From Brevibacillus reuszeri (GTDB taxonomy: Bacteria; Bacillota; Bacilli; Brevibacillales; Brevibacillaceae), in NCBI RefSeq assembly GCF_001187725.1, contig NZ_LGIQ01000005.1, forward strand, positions 114,760-178,759: a stretch of 64,000 bases of DNA, read 5' to 3'. The notes under the pieces are model-generated. The model did not search any database. It was not told where the DNA came from and saw only the letters and a list, made by a program, of their open reading frames with translations. The translations under genes were made by a program, and so were the position numbers. Below, piece after piece: positions 33,597 through 43,226 of this stretch. Positions within the stretch are counted from its first letter, which is position 1. Each line of letters begins with the position of its first letter.

Positions 33597-33614
33597 GAAA
33601 GGAGGATGCGCTGC

Positions 33615-34547
33615 ATGACAAAACAAGTAGCAGTGATCGGCTCAGGCGTCATGGGACATGGAATCGCAGAGGCGTATGCACTGGCTGGTTTTGCGGTTGC
33701 TTTATATGATTTGCAGGATGAGTTTTTACTCAAAGCCAAAAAGAGTGTGGAGCAAAGCCTGTCACTGCTCGTAGCAGAACAAGTGATTACGGAGCAGGCA
33801 AAGCATGAGACGCTGGAACGAATTCAGTTGACGACGGATTTGTCGCAGGCGGTAGCAGAAGCAGACTTCATTACGGAAGCAATTCCTGAAGTGATTGAGC
33901 TCAAATGGGAGTTGTTTGCACAGCTGGAGGAATACGCCAAGCCGGATGCGATCATCGCTTCGAATACGTCCACGTTTGCCATTTCGCGTTTGATTGAAAA
34001 AGCGAAAAATCCGCATCGATTTATTATTACGCATTTTTTCAATCCGGCACAGCTCGTACCGCTGGTTGAAATTGTACGCCATGAAGCAACCTCTGAGGAA
34101 GTAGTGGGCATGACCCAAGCGCTCATGAAGCAAATCGGCAAATCGCCCGTCTTGCTGAAAAAAGACGTTCCTGGTTTTATTGCCAATCGTCTGCAAGCAG
34201 CACTGATGCGCGAAGCCTTTTCCTTGGTGGATGCAGGAGTTGCCGATGCAAATGAAATCGATACGGTCATGAAGGATGGCATCGGGTTTCGCTGGGCGTT
34301 TGTCGGTCCGATTGAAACGGCTGATTTTGGCGGTCTAGATACATGGAAGCGGGTCATGGATAATTTGGCACCTGTACTGGATCAATCCAAAAGTGCTCCG
34401 GCATTGATTGAGGAAAAGGTCGCAAAAGGCGAGCTGGGAACCAAGACAGGAGCGGGGATTTACTCCTACGCTGACATGTCTGTGGAAAAAAAGCTGCATA
34501 AGCGTGATGAGCAATTCATTCGCTTGAGCAAAATGAAGCAGGACTGA
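33615..34547 (+). CDS. 3-hydroxyacyl-CoA dehydrogenase family protein
   Basis: A 310-residue NAD-dependent enzyme, most like 3-hydroxybutyryl-CoA dehydrogenase. The Rossmann motif is IGSGVMGHGIAEAYALAG, followed by ITEAIPE, the active-site SNTSTFAISRL and HFFNPA (catalytic His), and a C-terminal helical domain with PGFIANRLQAALMREAFSLV. ATG 33615 is nine bases after AAAGGAGG; ATG 33606 is too close. Relatives also act on L-carnitine or L-gulonate, so the substrate is open. Confidence 0.87.
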   Translation: MTKQVAVIGSGVMGHGIAEAYALAGFAVALYDLQDEFLLKAKKSVEQSLSLLVAEQVITEQAKHETLERIQLTTDLSQAVAEADFITEAIPEVIELKWELFAQLEEYAKPDAIIASNTSTFAISRLIEKAKNPHRFIITHFFNPAQLVPLVEIVRHEATSEEVVGMTQALMKQIGKSPVLLKKDVPGFIANRLQAALMREAFSLVDAGVADANEIDTVMKDGIGFRWAFVGPIETADFGGLDTWKRVMDNLAPVLDQSKSAPALIEEKVAKGELGTKTGAGIYSYADMSVEKKLHKRDEQFIRLSKMKQD

Positions 34548-34616
34548 AAAATTCAAAAAAATATGACAAGTTGATGCGGTTCATTATAAATTCTCGTAGA
34601 GAAAGGCTGATGAAAC

Positions 34617-35837
34617 ATGAAAGAATTATTGCAGCAGCTTCACGTCGCAGTAGAAGAGCTAGAAGCAGAGATGGTTGCGATTCGCAGAGATTTGCATCGT
34701 CACCCGGAGCTGTCGTTCCACGAGGTTCGGACTCCTGCACTGATTGCCGAATATTTGGAGACACTTGGCATCGAGGTGAGAAGAAATGTAGGCGGACGAG
34801 GTGTTGTCGGTACGCTAAAAGGCGGCAAACCGGGGAAAACGGTCGCGCTGCGGGCAGATTTTGACGCCCTTCCTATCCAGGATGAAAAAGACGTGGAGTA
34901 CCGCTCGACTATTCCCGGTGTGATGCATGCGTGCGGACACGACGGGCACACAGCAGCTTTGCTTGGAACTGCAAAAGTGCTCGCGAAATATCGGGATCAG
35001 CTACCGGGGACGGTTGTCTTTATCCATCAGTTTGCGGAAGAGCTCGCGCCAGGAGGAGCAAGACCGATGATTGAGGACGGCTGCCTGGACGGAGTCGATG
35101 TCATTTACGGATGCCACCTGCAGAGCACGATGCCGTTTGGTCATGTGTATTATCGCGAAGGCTACATCCAGGCTGCTGCTGACAAATTCACGATTACGAT
35201 AAAAGGAAAAGGTGGTCATGGAGCGATCCCGCATGAAACCGTCGATCCGATCATCATCGGCTCGCAAATTGCCATGAACCTGCAAACCATCGCGAGCAGG
35301 AGAGTTGATCCATTGAAACAGCTGGTTGTTTCGATCGGGTCCTTCCATGCAGGAGATGCATTTAATGTGATTCCGGAATCTGCTGTCCTGACGGGAACTG
35401 TGCGTACGTACGATCCAGAAGTGAGGGACACCGCAGAGCAGTCCTTGATTAAAATCGCGACCACGGTGGCGCTGGCCAATGATGCAGTTGCAGAGGTCGA
35501 CTATGCACGGGGCTACGACGCGCTGTACAATCATCCCGAGGAAACAAGGCTCGCACAAGAGGCACTCACCAGCGTTGAGGGAGTAAATGTAGTGGAGACA
35601 CCGCCTATCATGCCGGGAGAGGATTTTTCCTATTACACACAAAAAGTGCCAGGCAGCTTCTTTTTTACGGGAGCCCAAATGGAGAATCCGGCAGATGTCT
35701 ATCCACATCACAATGCTAAATTTGATTTTGATGAGCGTGCCATGGCCATTTCCGCGAAAGGATTTTGCTCCATCATTTTAGCCTACCAGCAAAAGCATGC
35801 GAGCGAAGCAGAGGAAGGCGCTGTTTACTCAAACTAA
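34617..35837 (+). CDS. M20-family amidohydrolase (N-acyl-amino-acid amidohydrolase type)
   Basis: A 406-residue metallohydrolase of the amidohydrolase/hippurate hydrolase group. Metal ligands and catalytic residues lie in RRDLHRHPELSFHE, MHACGHDGHTA, HQFAEELAPGGARPM and PGEDFSYY. It removes acyl groups from amino acids or related amides in the cytoplasm. AGAAAGG lies upstream of ATG 34617. It follows the dehydrogenase by 69 bp with no terminator, so the two may be co-transcribed. Confidence 0.88.
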   Translation: MKELLQQLHVAVEELEAEMVAIRRDLHRHPELSFHEVRTPALIAEYLETLGIEVRRNVGGRGVVGTLKGGKPGKTVALRADFDALPIQDEKDVEYRSTIPGVMHACGHDGHTAALLGTAKVLAKYRDQLPGTVVFIHQFAEELAPGGARPMIEDGCLDGVDVIYGCHLQSTMPFGHVYYREGYIQAAADKFTITIKGKGGHGAIPHETVDPIIIGSQIAMNLQTIASRRVDPLKQLVVSIGSFHAGDAFNVIPESAVLTGTVRTYDPEVRDTAEQSLIKIATTVALANDAVAEVDYARGYDALYNHPEETRLAQEALTSVEGVNVVETPPIMPGEDFSYYTQKVPGSFFFTGAQMENPADVYPHHNAKFDFDERAMAISAKGFCSIILAYQQKHASEAEEGAVYSN

Positions 35838-35856
35838 GCGCATAAGAAAAACGAAT

Positions 35857-35903
35857 GGCTTGATTCCACGGAAGAGATTTGCCGGGGCATCAAGCTTTCT
35901 TTT
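35857..35903 (+). terminator. Terminator after the M20 gene
   Basis: GCTTGAT (35858-35864) pairs with ATCAAGC (35889-35895), then TTTCTTTT. Confidence 0.7.
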
Positions 35904-35948
35904 GTGTCTGAACTGAAAACGATTTTAGTATATTTACAATAATTTTAC

Positions 35949-35976
35949 TAAAGCTTCGTAAGTCACTAACCGATAT
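35949..35976 (+). promoter_or_regulatory. Sigma-D-type promoter of the chemoreceptor gene
   Basis: TAAA (35949-35952), 16-bp spacer, ACCGATAT (35969-35976), against the motility sigma factor consensus TAAA-N15-GCCGATAT. It lies 65 bp before a chemotaxis gene, as expected. Confidence 0.75.
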
Positions 35977-36041
35977 TAGACATTGGGATTTATTTCTACT
36001 CTTATACTCCCTAATACAACCAAGAAAGAAGATGACGACAA

Positions 36042-38024
36042 ATGAAGCTATGGCAGCGTAAGTGGTTCAGAAGCAATTTCAAAACGAAATTAATATCAGC
36101 TTTTTTATTGATATTGATTGTTCCTTCACTCGTGATTGGAACATTGGCTTACAACACAGCCAAACGCGAAATTGAAGCACAAATCATGAAAAGTGCCAGT
36201 GACAATGTGAATTTGGTCGATTCGATTATCGATAATACCATTGAGCCAAAGATGAAGGATGCAGACTACCTCGCGACGCTCATCAAGGAAAGCCAGTATA
36301 CACAAGCGGAAGCCTCCGAGGTGCAGGACTATTTAGATCTCTATATGGGCATGCATCCAGAGACAGCGAGTATTAGTGTGGGGACCGAAGCCGGAAAATA
36401 TATTCGATCACCAAAGCAAGAGGTAAAGGCTGATTTTGATCCGCGTACACGAGACTGGTATATAAAAGCGATGGAGAATAAAGGAGCAGCTATCATTACC
36501 GAGCCTTACATATCCTCCGTTACCGGCAATGTTGTTCTAACCATTGCCAAGGCGACTACTGACGGCTCAGGTGTCGTAGCGATTACACTCGGGATTGAAC
36601 AAATCAAAGACGTTTCTACAGCGGTGAAAATTGGTACCAACGGCTATATTATGATTTTGGATAAAAACAAGAAGTTTGTGGTACACCCGATGATGGCAGC
36701 AGGAACAGATACGACGGAAAGCTTTTACGATCAGCTTTATCAAGAGAATGAGGGAAAATTGAAGTATGAGCTGGGCCAGAAAGAAAATGAGATGTTCTTC
36801 ACCACAAACAAAGTGACAGGCTGGAAAGTAGCCGGTGCGATGTATACGTCTGAGGTTGACGAGTCAGCACAGCCAATTTTTACGAACACATTTTTAACCA
36901 TCGTGATTTGCATGTTGGCTGGTGGTAGCCTCATGACGATTATTTTGCGCTCGATCATCCAATCGATTCGTACGATTAAGGTCAATGCTGTTCGGGTAAG
37001 CGAAGGTGTCTTGACGGAAAAGATCGAGGTTCGTTCCCACGATGAAATTGGTGAGCTGGGACATGCATTCAATACGATGCAGGACAATCTGCGTACGCTT
37101 ATTCAGGACGTGGAAGCAAGAGCGGAGCTGGTAGCAGCATCATCAGAGCAGCTGACAGCCAGTGCAGAACAAACAAGCAGTGCTACAGAGCTGGTAGCAA
37201 CCGCGGTGCAGGAAGTCGCAGCCAGCGCGGAAAAGCAAACGGCAGGTATCGATCATAATGTAGATTCCTTACAAGAAATTTCTACAGGGGTTACCCGTAT
37301 CGTCGAGAGTGTCCATCTCTTATCTGATCTTTCCAACCACACCACGAATCAAGCCAATGAAGGCGGTAATTCTGTTAACCTGGTCATGGGCCAGATGAAC
37401 TCGATTCACGAATCTGTGGAGAAATCCGATCAGATGATCAAATCGCTGTATGATCGCTCCAAAGAAATCAGCAGCATCTCTGAAGTAATCAGTGGAATAT
37501 CGCAGCAAACGAATCTACTGGCACTGAATGCAGCGATAGAAGCGGCGCGAGCTGGTGAGCATGGAAAAGGCTTCGCTGTCGTAGCTACAGAGGTGCGTCT
37601 GTTGGCTGAGCAGTCCCAAGAATCAGCCAAACAAATCTCGGAATTGATTACGGAAATTCAAAAAGAAACAAAAGAGTCTGTGGAAAATATGGAAAAGGTC
37701 AAGCAAGATGTAGCGAACGGTCTGGAGCTGTCTACCAATACGATCCACAAGTTCGAGCAAATCATGGAAAGTACAAAGCAAACGACCCCGCATATTGATG
37801 AAGTTTCTGTGGTCGCACAACAAATCGTGGCCGCCGTTCAGGAAGTCAAGGAAACGGCGAATCAGCTGGCGATGATTGCAAAAGGAAATGCAGAAACAGC
37901 GGAGGAAGTAGCTGCTTCGACTGAGGAACAGCTCGCGTCGATGCAAGAAATCTCGGCTTCTGCACAATCTCTCTCGGCACTGTCTGAGGAATTAAAGGTA
38001 CTAATCAATAAATTTACGTATTAA
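36042..38024 (+). CDS. Methyl-accepting chemotaxis protein with dCache sensor
   Basis: A 660-residue transmembrane chemoreceptor. TM1 (about residues 17-37) is followed by a periplasm-side dCache domain with the signature [14 protein letters not shown]2 (about 287-308), a HAMP domain ([20 protein letters not shown]) and a long signalling coiled coil whose tip reads [20 protein letters not shown]. dCache receptors of this kind often bind amino acids or small acids. The sigma-D-type promoter places it in the motility regulon. Confidence 0.93.
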   Translation: MKLWQRKWFRSNFKTKLISAFLLILIVPSLVIGTLAYNTAKREIEAQIMKSASDNVNLVDSIIDNTIEPKMKDADYLATLIKESQYTQAEASEVQDYLDLYMGMHPETASISVGTEAGKYIRSPKQEVKADFDPRTRDWYIKAMENKGAAIITEPYISSVTGNVVLTIAKATTDGSGVVAITLGIEQIKDVSTAVKIGTNGYIMILDKNKKFVVHPMMAAGTDTTESFYDQLYQENEGKLKYELGQKENEMFFTTNKVTGWKVAGAMYTSEVDESAQPIFTNTFLTIVICMLAGGSLMTIILRSIIQSIRTIKVNAVRVSEGVLTEKIEVRSHDEIGELGHAFNTMQDNLRTLIQDVEARAELVAASSEQLTASAEQTSSATELVATAVQEVAASAEKQTAGIDHNVDSLQEISTGVTRIVESVHLLSDLSNHTTNQANEGGNSVNLVMGQMNSIHESVEKSDQMIKSLYDRSKEISSISEVISGISQQTNLLALNAAIEAARAGEHGKGFAVVATEVRLLAEQSQESAKQISELITEIQKETKESVENMEKVKQDVANGLELSTNTIHKFEQIMESTKQTTPHIDEVSVVAQQIVAAVQEVKETANQLAMIAKGNAETAEEVAASTEEQLASMQEISASAQSLSALSEELKVLINKFTY

Positions 38025-38053
38025 TCAGGAAAGGCAATCGTGAACCTGAACAA

Positions 38054-38099
38054 GCAAAAAGTCCTGCTCTTTGGAATGGAGACAGGGCTTTTGCCTTTT
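38054..38099 (+). terminator. Terminator after the chemoreceptor gene
   Basis: GCAAAAAGTCCTG (38054-38066) pairs with CAGGGCTTTTGC (38083-38094), then TTTT. Confidence 0.8.
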
Positions 38100-38230
38100 C
38101 ACTGGGACAAGTGTTACTGGATATCCACCCGTTTTTGGTTGCATTGTAATGGTTTGCGTACTATGATAACAGCAAGAACGGGTATTCCATTGCTACCACA
38201 TGAATGCTCGTCACCAAAGGAGTGAAAAAC

Positions 38231-38449
38231 ATGGCAAAAAGCAGTGCGCGCAAGCAGCGTGAAAAGCTGGAGAGGGAAGGTAAGCGAAACCCGGATCAAA
38301 ACAGAAGCATCTTTGCTTTCGCAGACCTGAGATCGAAACAAACGAAAACAAAAACGGAAAAACTCCGTCAGCAAAAGCACAAAAGGTCGTATTCCTATCA
38401 ACAGGAAGATGGCCTTTTTTATTTGGTCGTTGCGAGCTTGCAGTCATAG
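38231..38449 (+). CDS. brfA: Alternative ribosome-rescue factor BrfA (YqkK family)
   Basis: A 72-residue, strongly basic protein: MAKSSARKQREKLEREGKRN, then FAFADLRSKQTKTKTEKLRQ. This matches the Bacillus BrfA/YqkK family, which frees ribosomes stalled on mRNAs without a stop codon by recruiting release factor 2. The gene has the regulatory trick known for brfA: a terminator hairpin with T-run (38381-38420) lies inside the frame, 26 nt before the stop at 38447. Most transcripts should therefore end before the stop codon and their product be tagged by tmRNA unless trans-translation fails. AAAGGAG at 38214-38220 sets the ATG. The family name is from memory; the hairpin is seen directly. Confidence 0.8.
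   Translation: MAKSSARKQREKLEREGKRNPDQNRSIFAFADLRSKQTKTKTEKLRQQKHKRSYSYQQEDGLFYLVVASLQS
38381..38420 (+). terminator. Intragenic terminator in brfA
   Basis: AAAAGGTCGTATTCCT (38381-38396) pairs with AGGAAGATGGCCTTTT (38403-38418) with one mismatch, six-base loop, followed by T's, upstream of the gene's own stop codon. Confidence 0.85.
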
Positions 38450-38518
38450 TTCCTGCCCATTTTCGGTGAAAAATGTGGTAGCATCATGGAAAGAGTAAGA
38501 GTGATGAGGTGAGGAAAA

Positions 38519-40093
38519 GTGGAAAAAACCGAACATCCTCCATTAACGGTAGAGCGGCTTTTGCAACTGCCTGTTTTTCGTGGGGCCAAGGTGATGGCTG
38601 GACACGCTGGGATCAATAAAGAGATTTACTACATGACTTCGATGGAAATGCCTGATCTCACCGGGTTTCTCCGGCCAAACGAATTGATCATTACGACAGG
38701 CTACTCCGTACGCAATGAGCCTGCACTGATCAGTCGCCTCCTGGATGAAATGCATCAGACTGGCTGCTCGGCAATAGGAATAAAAACGAGAAAGGTCATC
38801 CAGGAAATCCCTCAAGAGGCCTTATACAAAAGCGAGCTCTATGGGATTCCGTTATTTGATATCCCGTTAGAAAATTCCTTTATTGATATGACCCATGCGG
38901 TTATTGACCAGATTCTCAATCGCCAGGCATTCATGCTGCGTGAGGTCAGGGAAGTGAACCAGCAGTTTACCAATTTGGTGTTAAATCGGCGGACGACAGA
39001 GCTGGTCGTTCTGATTGGTCATCTTCTATCCTGCGAGGTTGCCGTACTCAAAGAAAACGGTGAGATAGAGAGCTGTACTTCCCATTTTCAAGCAGCCGAG
39101 GTCCTGGTGAAGCGAGCGGTTCAGGTAGGAAGCAGAATCATGGGCCACATCGCTATTACCCGGGAATTAAAAGAACAGGATCGATTCGAGCAGATGTGTC
39201 TAGATCATGCTGTTACCGTATTGGCGATTGAATTTACGATTCGCCAGTCACAGCAGCTGCAGCGTGAACGCGAGCAGGAGTCTTTCATGGTAGAGCTGTT
39301 TTCTGGCTCTTCTCATCAGGAGGATTTGCTTCGGTATCGGGCGAAGCAGCTGGGGATATCACTGCGTGCCTTTTACTATGTCGTTATTGTTCGCATCACC
39401 GATAAGACTGGGCAGGATTTGAGCAGGCAGGAGGAACAGCACACTCTTTTATACAATCACTTTTTGCAAAAGATAAACAAGCCCGGGATGAATACGCGTA
39501 AAGGTGTTGTTATCAATGATTCGATGATTGTGCTGTGCTCTTCTGTCCATCAGGAAGTAGAAAAGCAGAGAGAGGATGCCGAAGCCCTGCTGCGGGAGCT
39601 GCTTTCTCATGAGGAGGAGCTTGTGGCGGATGTCCAGCTGACCGTAGGAATTGGGGGAGCTCGCCAAATGCTTGTTGAGGTTCCTGCTAGCAGTATGGAG
39701 GCACACAGGGCTTTATCTATCGGCCAGCACACGTTGCCCAAGCAAAGAATCGTTCATTTTTACGAGGTACTGGTGGAGGATTTGTTGTTGGATGCAGCGG
39801 GGCACCCGGTTTTGCAGATGCTGACCTCTATTTTGATCGAACCGATAGTCACGTACGACAAAGAATATGGCACGGAGCTGGTGGCTACACTGAGCGCCTT
39901 CCTCAAATCTGGTGGAAATACGAAACGGGTAGCCGAAGAGTTGTTCATCCACCGCAATTCTGTCTTGTATCGGTTAGAGCGGATCGGAGAAATTTTGCAA
40001 ATAGACGTGAATGATCCTGAGGTGCGCTTTCGCCTGGATGTGGCGATGCGCGTATGGAAAACCAAGGGAGTCGACGTTCAATCGATTCAATAA
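38519..40093 (+). CDS. PucR-family transcriptional regulator
   Basis: A 524-residue regulator with an N-terminal PucR domain (VERLLQLPVFRGAKVMAGHA, PNELIITTGY), a central GGDEF-like/CdaR region, and a C-terminal PucR helix-turn-helix (LKSGGNTKRVAEELFIHRNS followed by VLYRLERI). PucR proteins activate purine, amino-acid or nitrogen-compound catabolism on binding a pathway metabolite. GTG start after GAGGTGAGG. It lies directly upstream of, and in line with, the operon at 40469-46831, which it probably controls. Confidence 0.88.
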   Translation: MEKTEHPPLTVERLLQLPVFRGAKVMAGHAGINKEIYYMTSMEMPDLTGFLRPNELIITTGYSVRNEPALISRLLDEMHQTGCSAIGIKTRKVIQEIPQEALYKSELYGIPLFDIPLENSFIDMTHAVIDQILNRQAFMLREVREVNQQFTNLVLNRRTTELVVLIGHLLSCEVAVLKENGEIESCTSHFQAAEVLVKRAVQVGSRIMGHIAITRELKEQDRFEQMCLDHAVTVLAIEFTIRQSQQLQREREQESFMVELFSGSSHQEDLLRYRAKQLGISLRAFYYVVIVRITDKTGQDLSRQEEQHTLLYNHFLQKINKPGMNTRKGVVINDSMIVLCSSVHQEVEKQREDAEALLRELLSHEEELVADVQLTVGIGGARQMLVEVPASSMEAHRALSIGQHTLPKQRIVHFYEVLVEDLLLDAAGHPVLQMLTSILIEPIVTYDKEYGTELVATLSAFLKSGGNTKRVAEELFIHRNSVLYRLERIGEILQIDVNDPEVRFRLDVAMRVWKTKGVDVQSIQ

Positions 40094-40140
40094 AATCATG
40101 GGGTTTGTGATCGTGCCCAAAAAGGGGCGCGAAGTTTTGG

Positions 40141-40173
40141 GTCGCTTTCCATAGGGGAAAACGACTTTTTTTT
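40141..40173 (+). terminator. Terminator after the PucR gene
   Basis: GTCG (40141-40144) plus TTCC (40147-40150) pair with GGAA and CGAC (40062-40065 offset to 40162-40165 in the right arm), followed by eight T's. Confidence 0.65.
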
Positions 40174-40387
40174 GTACTATCAGAAAGTATAAAGAATTTA
40201 GGGAAGACAGTTTATATTCCCTGCGAGCATAGCAAAGCTTCGAAGTTTTCAGTTAATCGTGAAAAATCACGGAATGAAAGAACAGGAGTGATTGGGAGGA
40301 GGAGCAAATCATCAGATTTTATGCCGGTGATCCTGTATGCGCTTTCAGGTAAAAAGCGAATGATTTTTGCTTTCCGTAGCAATTATA

Positions 40388-40402
40388 CAACTAGCTTAGT
40401 TG
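40388..40402. promoter_or_regulatory. Palindrome upstream of the OPT operon
   Basis: CAACTAGCTTAGTTG, 6-bp arms with a 3-bp centre, next to TATACA, 67 bp before the first gene. Possible regulator site. The rest of the 375-bp gap 40094-40468 shows no gene. Confidence 0.4.
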
Positions 40403-40468
40403 GATAGCTCCACCACGCGATCATTTCATTCTTTATTCAGCAAGTCTATTTACTAAGGAGGCGCTATT

Positions 40469-42079
40469 ATGGCCAAAGAAAAGACTCCAAGAGAAAAACA
40501 TCCCTCCGCATTTGAACCGTCGACATTGATTTTGAATATTGCCTTGTCTGTATTCGGGGCAATAATCGGGATGCAATTGATCACATCGCTCGGGGTTACG
40601 CCAAGCACCTCTATTATCGGGGCGATTGCAGCGATGCTGATTGCACGGGTTCCAATGGAAATCTTCTCAAAATATCGTTCGGTTCATCGCCAAAATCTTG
40701 TGCAAACTTCGATTTCCTCTGCCACATTCGGTGCAGCTAACAGCCTCTTGATTCCGATCGGGATTCCTTTTGCGATGGGGCATCAAGAGCTGATTGTGCC
40801 TATGCTGATTGGTGCGGGTCTAGCGATGTTTGTGGATACTGCTCTGTTGTACAAGCTGTTTGGCTCCAAGGTTTTTCCGGCGACAGGCACGTGGGCTCCG
40901 GGCGTTGCGACTGCGGAAGCGATTATTGCCGGGGACAAAGGCGGCAAGCGTGGCTTGCTGCTTGGTGTCGGCACAGTGATTGGCTTGGTAGGCTCGTATT
41001 TGGGAATCTCGATGTCCGCTTTTGGGGTTGCGTTCATCGGAAACATCTGGGCGCTGGCTATGTTCGGGGTTGGGCTTTTACTCCGTCAATACTCCACGCC
41101 ACTCTTTCACATTGATCTGAATGCGTTGTACATTCCACACGGCTTTATGATTGGTGCGGGTATTGTCGCTTTGTTTCAAGTCGCGTTTGTCATTTTTAAA
41201 AAGAAAAAGCCAGCTGCTGTCGTGAATGGCTCTACGCAGCTGGAGGAAGAAAGCTTTACGCAAAGTGAAAAAACAACCTCGCGTATACTCGGCTTTGGAT
41301 TCATCGCGTATCTCGTTGTGGCACTCATTGTTGCGGTGGCAGGTGGACTAATTACGCACATGTCCTTCGGTATGCTGATTGGCTTTTTGCTCTTTGCAGC
41401 GTTTGCCGCTTATGTTCATGAATTGATTGTTGGGATTGCCGCGATGCACTCTGGCTGGTTTCCTGCCTTTGCCATTGCGCTGATCACCTTGATTATTGGG
41501 ATGATGATGGGCTTTCCACCAGTAGCACTTGGACTGCTCGTTGGATTTAGTGCTGCGACTGGACCTGCTTTTGCTGATATGGGCTACGATTTGAAAACGG
41601 GCTTTATTTTGCGGGGGAATGGTGCAGATGCAGCCTATGAGCTGGAAGGCCGCAAGCAGCAGTACTTTACTGGCCTGATTGCTTTTGGTGTAGCGTTGAT
41701 TACGGTTGCATTCTCTTATCAAAGCTTCTTTTCCCAAGGCTTGATTCCACCAGTCGATGCGGTATATGCGAGCACGATCGAAGCGGGTACCTCCCCGGAA
41801 ATCGCCAAGCAACTGCTGTTGTGGGCAATTCCAGGAGCGATTTTGCAGCTGGTTGGTGGAGCAAATCGACAAATGGGCGTCATGTTTGCTACCGGATTGT
41901 TGATTTTGAATCCATATGCCGGATTTGCTGTTCTGGCAGGGATTTTGATTCGCAGCATCGCGGTTAAAGTAAAAGGCAAGCAAGCAGAAAGCACACTGAG
42001 TATTCTCGCTGCCGGCTTTATCGCAGGTGATGCGATCTACAGCTTCTGTAACTCCTTGTTCAAATTCGCGAAAAAATAG
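40469..42079 (+). CDS. OPT/YSL-family oligopeptide-type transporter
   Basis: A 536-residue membrane protein with about 14 helices. PATGTWAPGVATAEAIIAGD and the late GGANRQMGVMFATGLL and SILAAGFIAGDAIYSF segments resemble bacterial OPT transporters, which import peptides, amino-acid derivatives or metal chelates with protons. CTAAGGAGG precedes the ATG. First gene of a six-gene run whose enzymes look hydrolytic, so it probably brings in their substrate. Confidence 0.75.
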   Translation: MAKEKTPREKHPSAFEPSTLILNIALSVFGAIIGMQLITSLGVTPSTSIIGAIAAMLIARVPMEIFSKYRSVHRQNLVQTSISSATFGAANSLLIPIGIPFAMGHQELIVPMLIGAGLAMFVDTALLYKLFGSKVFPATGTWAPGVATAEAIIAGDKGGKRGLLLGVGTVIGLVGSYLGISMSAFGVAFIGNIWALAMFGVGLLLRQYSTPLFHIDLNALYIPHGFMIGAGIVALFQVAFVIFKKKKPAAVVNGSTQLEEESFTQSEKTTSRILGFGFIAYLVVALIVAVAGGLITHMSFGMLIGFLLFAAFAAYVHELIVGIAAMHSGWFPAFAIALITLIIGMMMGFPPVALGLLVGFSAATGPAFADMGYDLKTGFILRGNGADAAYELEGRKQQYFTGLIAFGVALITVAFSYQSFFSQGLIPPVDAVYASTIEAGTSPEIAKQLLLWAIPGAILQLVGGANRQMGVMFATGLLILNPYAGFAVLAGILIRSIAVKVKGKQAESTLSILAAGFIAGDAIYSFCNSLFKFAKK

Positions 42080-42102
42080 ACATCATTTGGAGGAGAAACG
42101 AA

Positions 42103-43164
42103 ATGGCAAAAATAGCAATCACCAAATCCATGATGGAAGCAGCTGTATATGGAGGTGCCGTATTAGGCGGTGGCGGTGGCGGCTGGATAGAGGATGGCAT
42201 GGAAACCGGCCGTCTGGCTCTCGAGGTCGGAACCCCATACTTGTATACAGCTGACGAAATGAATGATGAGGATTTGCTCGCTACTGTAGCATTAGTAGGG
42301 GCACCAGCAGCTGAAAATCAATTTGTGAAGCCCATGCATTACGTTCGTGCCTTGCAGCTTTTGGAAAGAACGATTGGGCAGCCAATCAAAGGGATCATTA
42401 CGAATGAAAATGGTGCAGGAACGACTGTCAACGGTTGGTTCCAAGCAGCAGTGACCGGTTTGCCTGTCATTGACATGCCGTGTAATGGACGTGCCCATCC
42501 GACAGGCTCCATGGGAGCTATGAATCTGCATCAGGTAGAAGGTTACACTTCCCATCACGCAGCAGTCGGTGGCAAGGATGAGCTGTATCATGAAGTATGT
42601 GTCAGCGGACAATTGCAGCAGGCAGCAGGACTGGTTCGCAAGGTATCAGTTGAAGCAGGCGGCTTGGTTGTCGTAGCACGCAATCCGATCATGGTATCGT
42701 ACGCACGAGAACATGGGGCAGCCGGAGCGATTCAGCAGGCGATTGAGGTAGGCGAGGCTTTGCTTGGAGCAAAAGGTGAGGCTGCTATCGAGGCAGTCTG
42801 CAAAAAGCTGGGCGGCCGTGTCGTGACAGTAGGTCAGGTGGATGAATTCGAGCTGACTACAGCAGGTGGATTTGACGTTGGTCGGGTCGTGATCAGCGGT
42901 CACGAAATGACCTTCTGGAACGAATATATGACGCTTGAGCAAAATGGAGAGAGACTGGGCACATTCCCTGACCTCATCATGACGCTCGATGCCCAAACAG
43001 CCAAACCGATTGTTTCGGCTGAGATTGAAAAGGGTCAAAAGATTGCGGTCATTCACGTACCAAAAGAAAAGCTCATCCTCAGCACAACCATGCACAATAA
43101 AGAGCTGCTTGCTGCAGTAGAGGGCGTTGTCAACAAGCCGATTCTCTCCCACATCTTTGGCTAA
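42103..43164 (+). CDS. DUF917-family protein (thiohydantoin desulfurase-like)
   Basis: A 353-residue protein of the DUF917 family. The N-terminal AVLGGGGGGWIEDG glycine stretch and the central VIDMPCNGRAHPTGSMGAMN are characteristic. Some members act with hydantoinase-related enzymes and are described as S-methyl thiohydantoin desulfurases. TTTGGAGGAG precedes the ATG, 23 bp after the transporter. The reaction is not established for this member; its operon with DUF1177, AroM and an amidase suggests breakdown of a cyclic or acylated amino-acid derivative. Confidence 0.8.
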   Translation: MAKIAITKSMMEAAVYGGAVLGGGGGGWIEDGMETGRLALEVGTPYLYTADEMNDEDLLATVALVGAPAAENQFVKPMHYVRALQLLERTIGQPIKGIITNENGAGTTVNGWFQAAVTGLPVIDMPCNGRAHPTGSMGAMNLHQVEGYTSHHAAVGGKDELYHEVCVSGQLQQAAGLVRKVSVEAGGLVVVARNPIMVSYAREHGAAGAIQQAIEVGEALLGAKGEAAIEAVCKKLGGRVVTVGQVDEFELTTAGGFDVGRVVISGHEMTFWNEYMTLEQNGERLGTFPDLIMTLDAQTAKPIVSAEIEKGQKIAVIHVPKEKLILSTTMHNKELLAAVEGVVNKPILSHIFG

Positions 43165-43226
43165 GATCGATTGACCTGCACTGCAAAAGAATCGACACCA
43201 TCGCTGGCATCAAGGAGGAAACCAAT

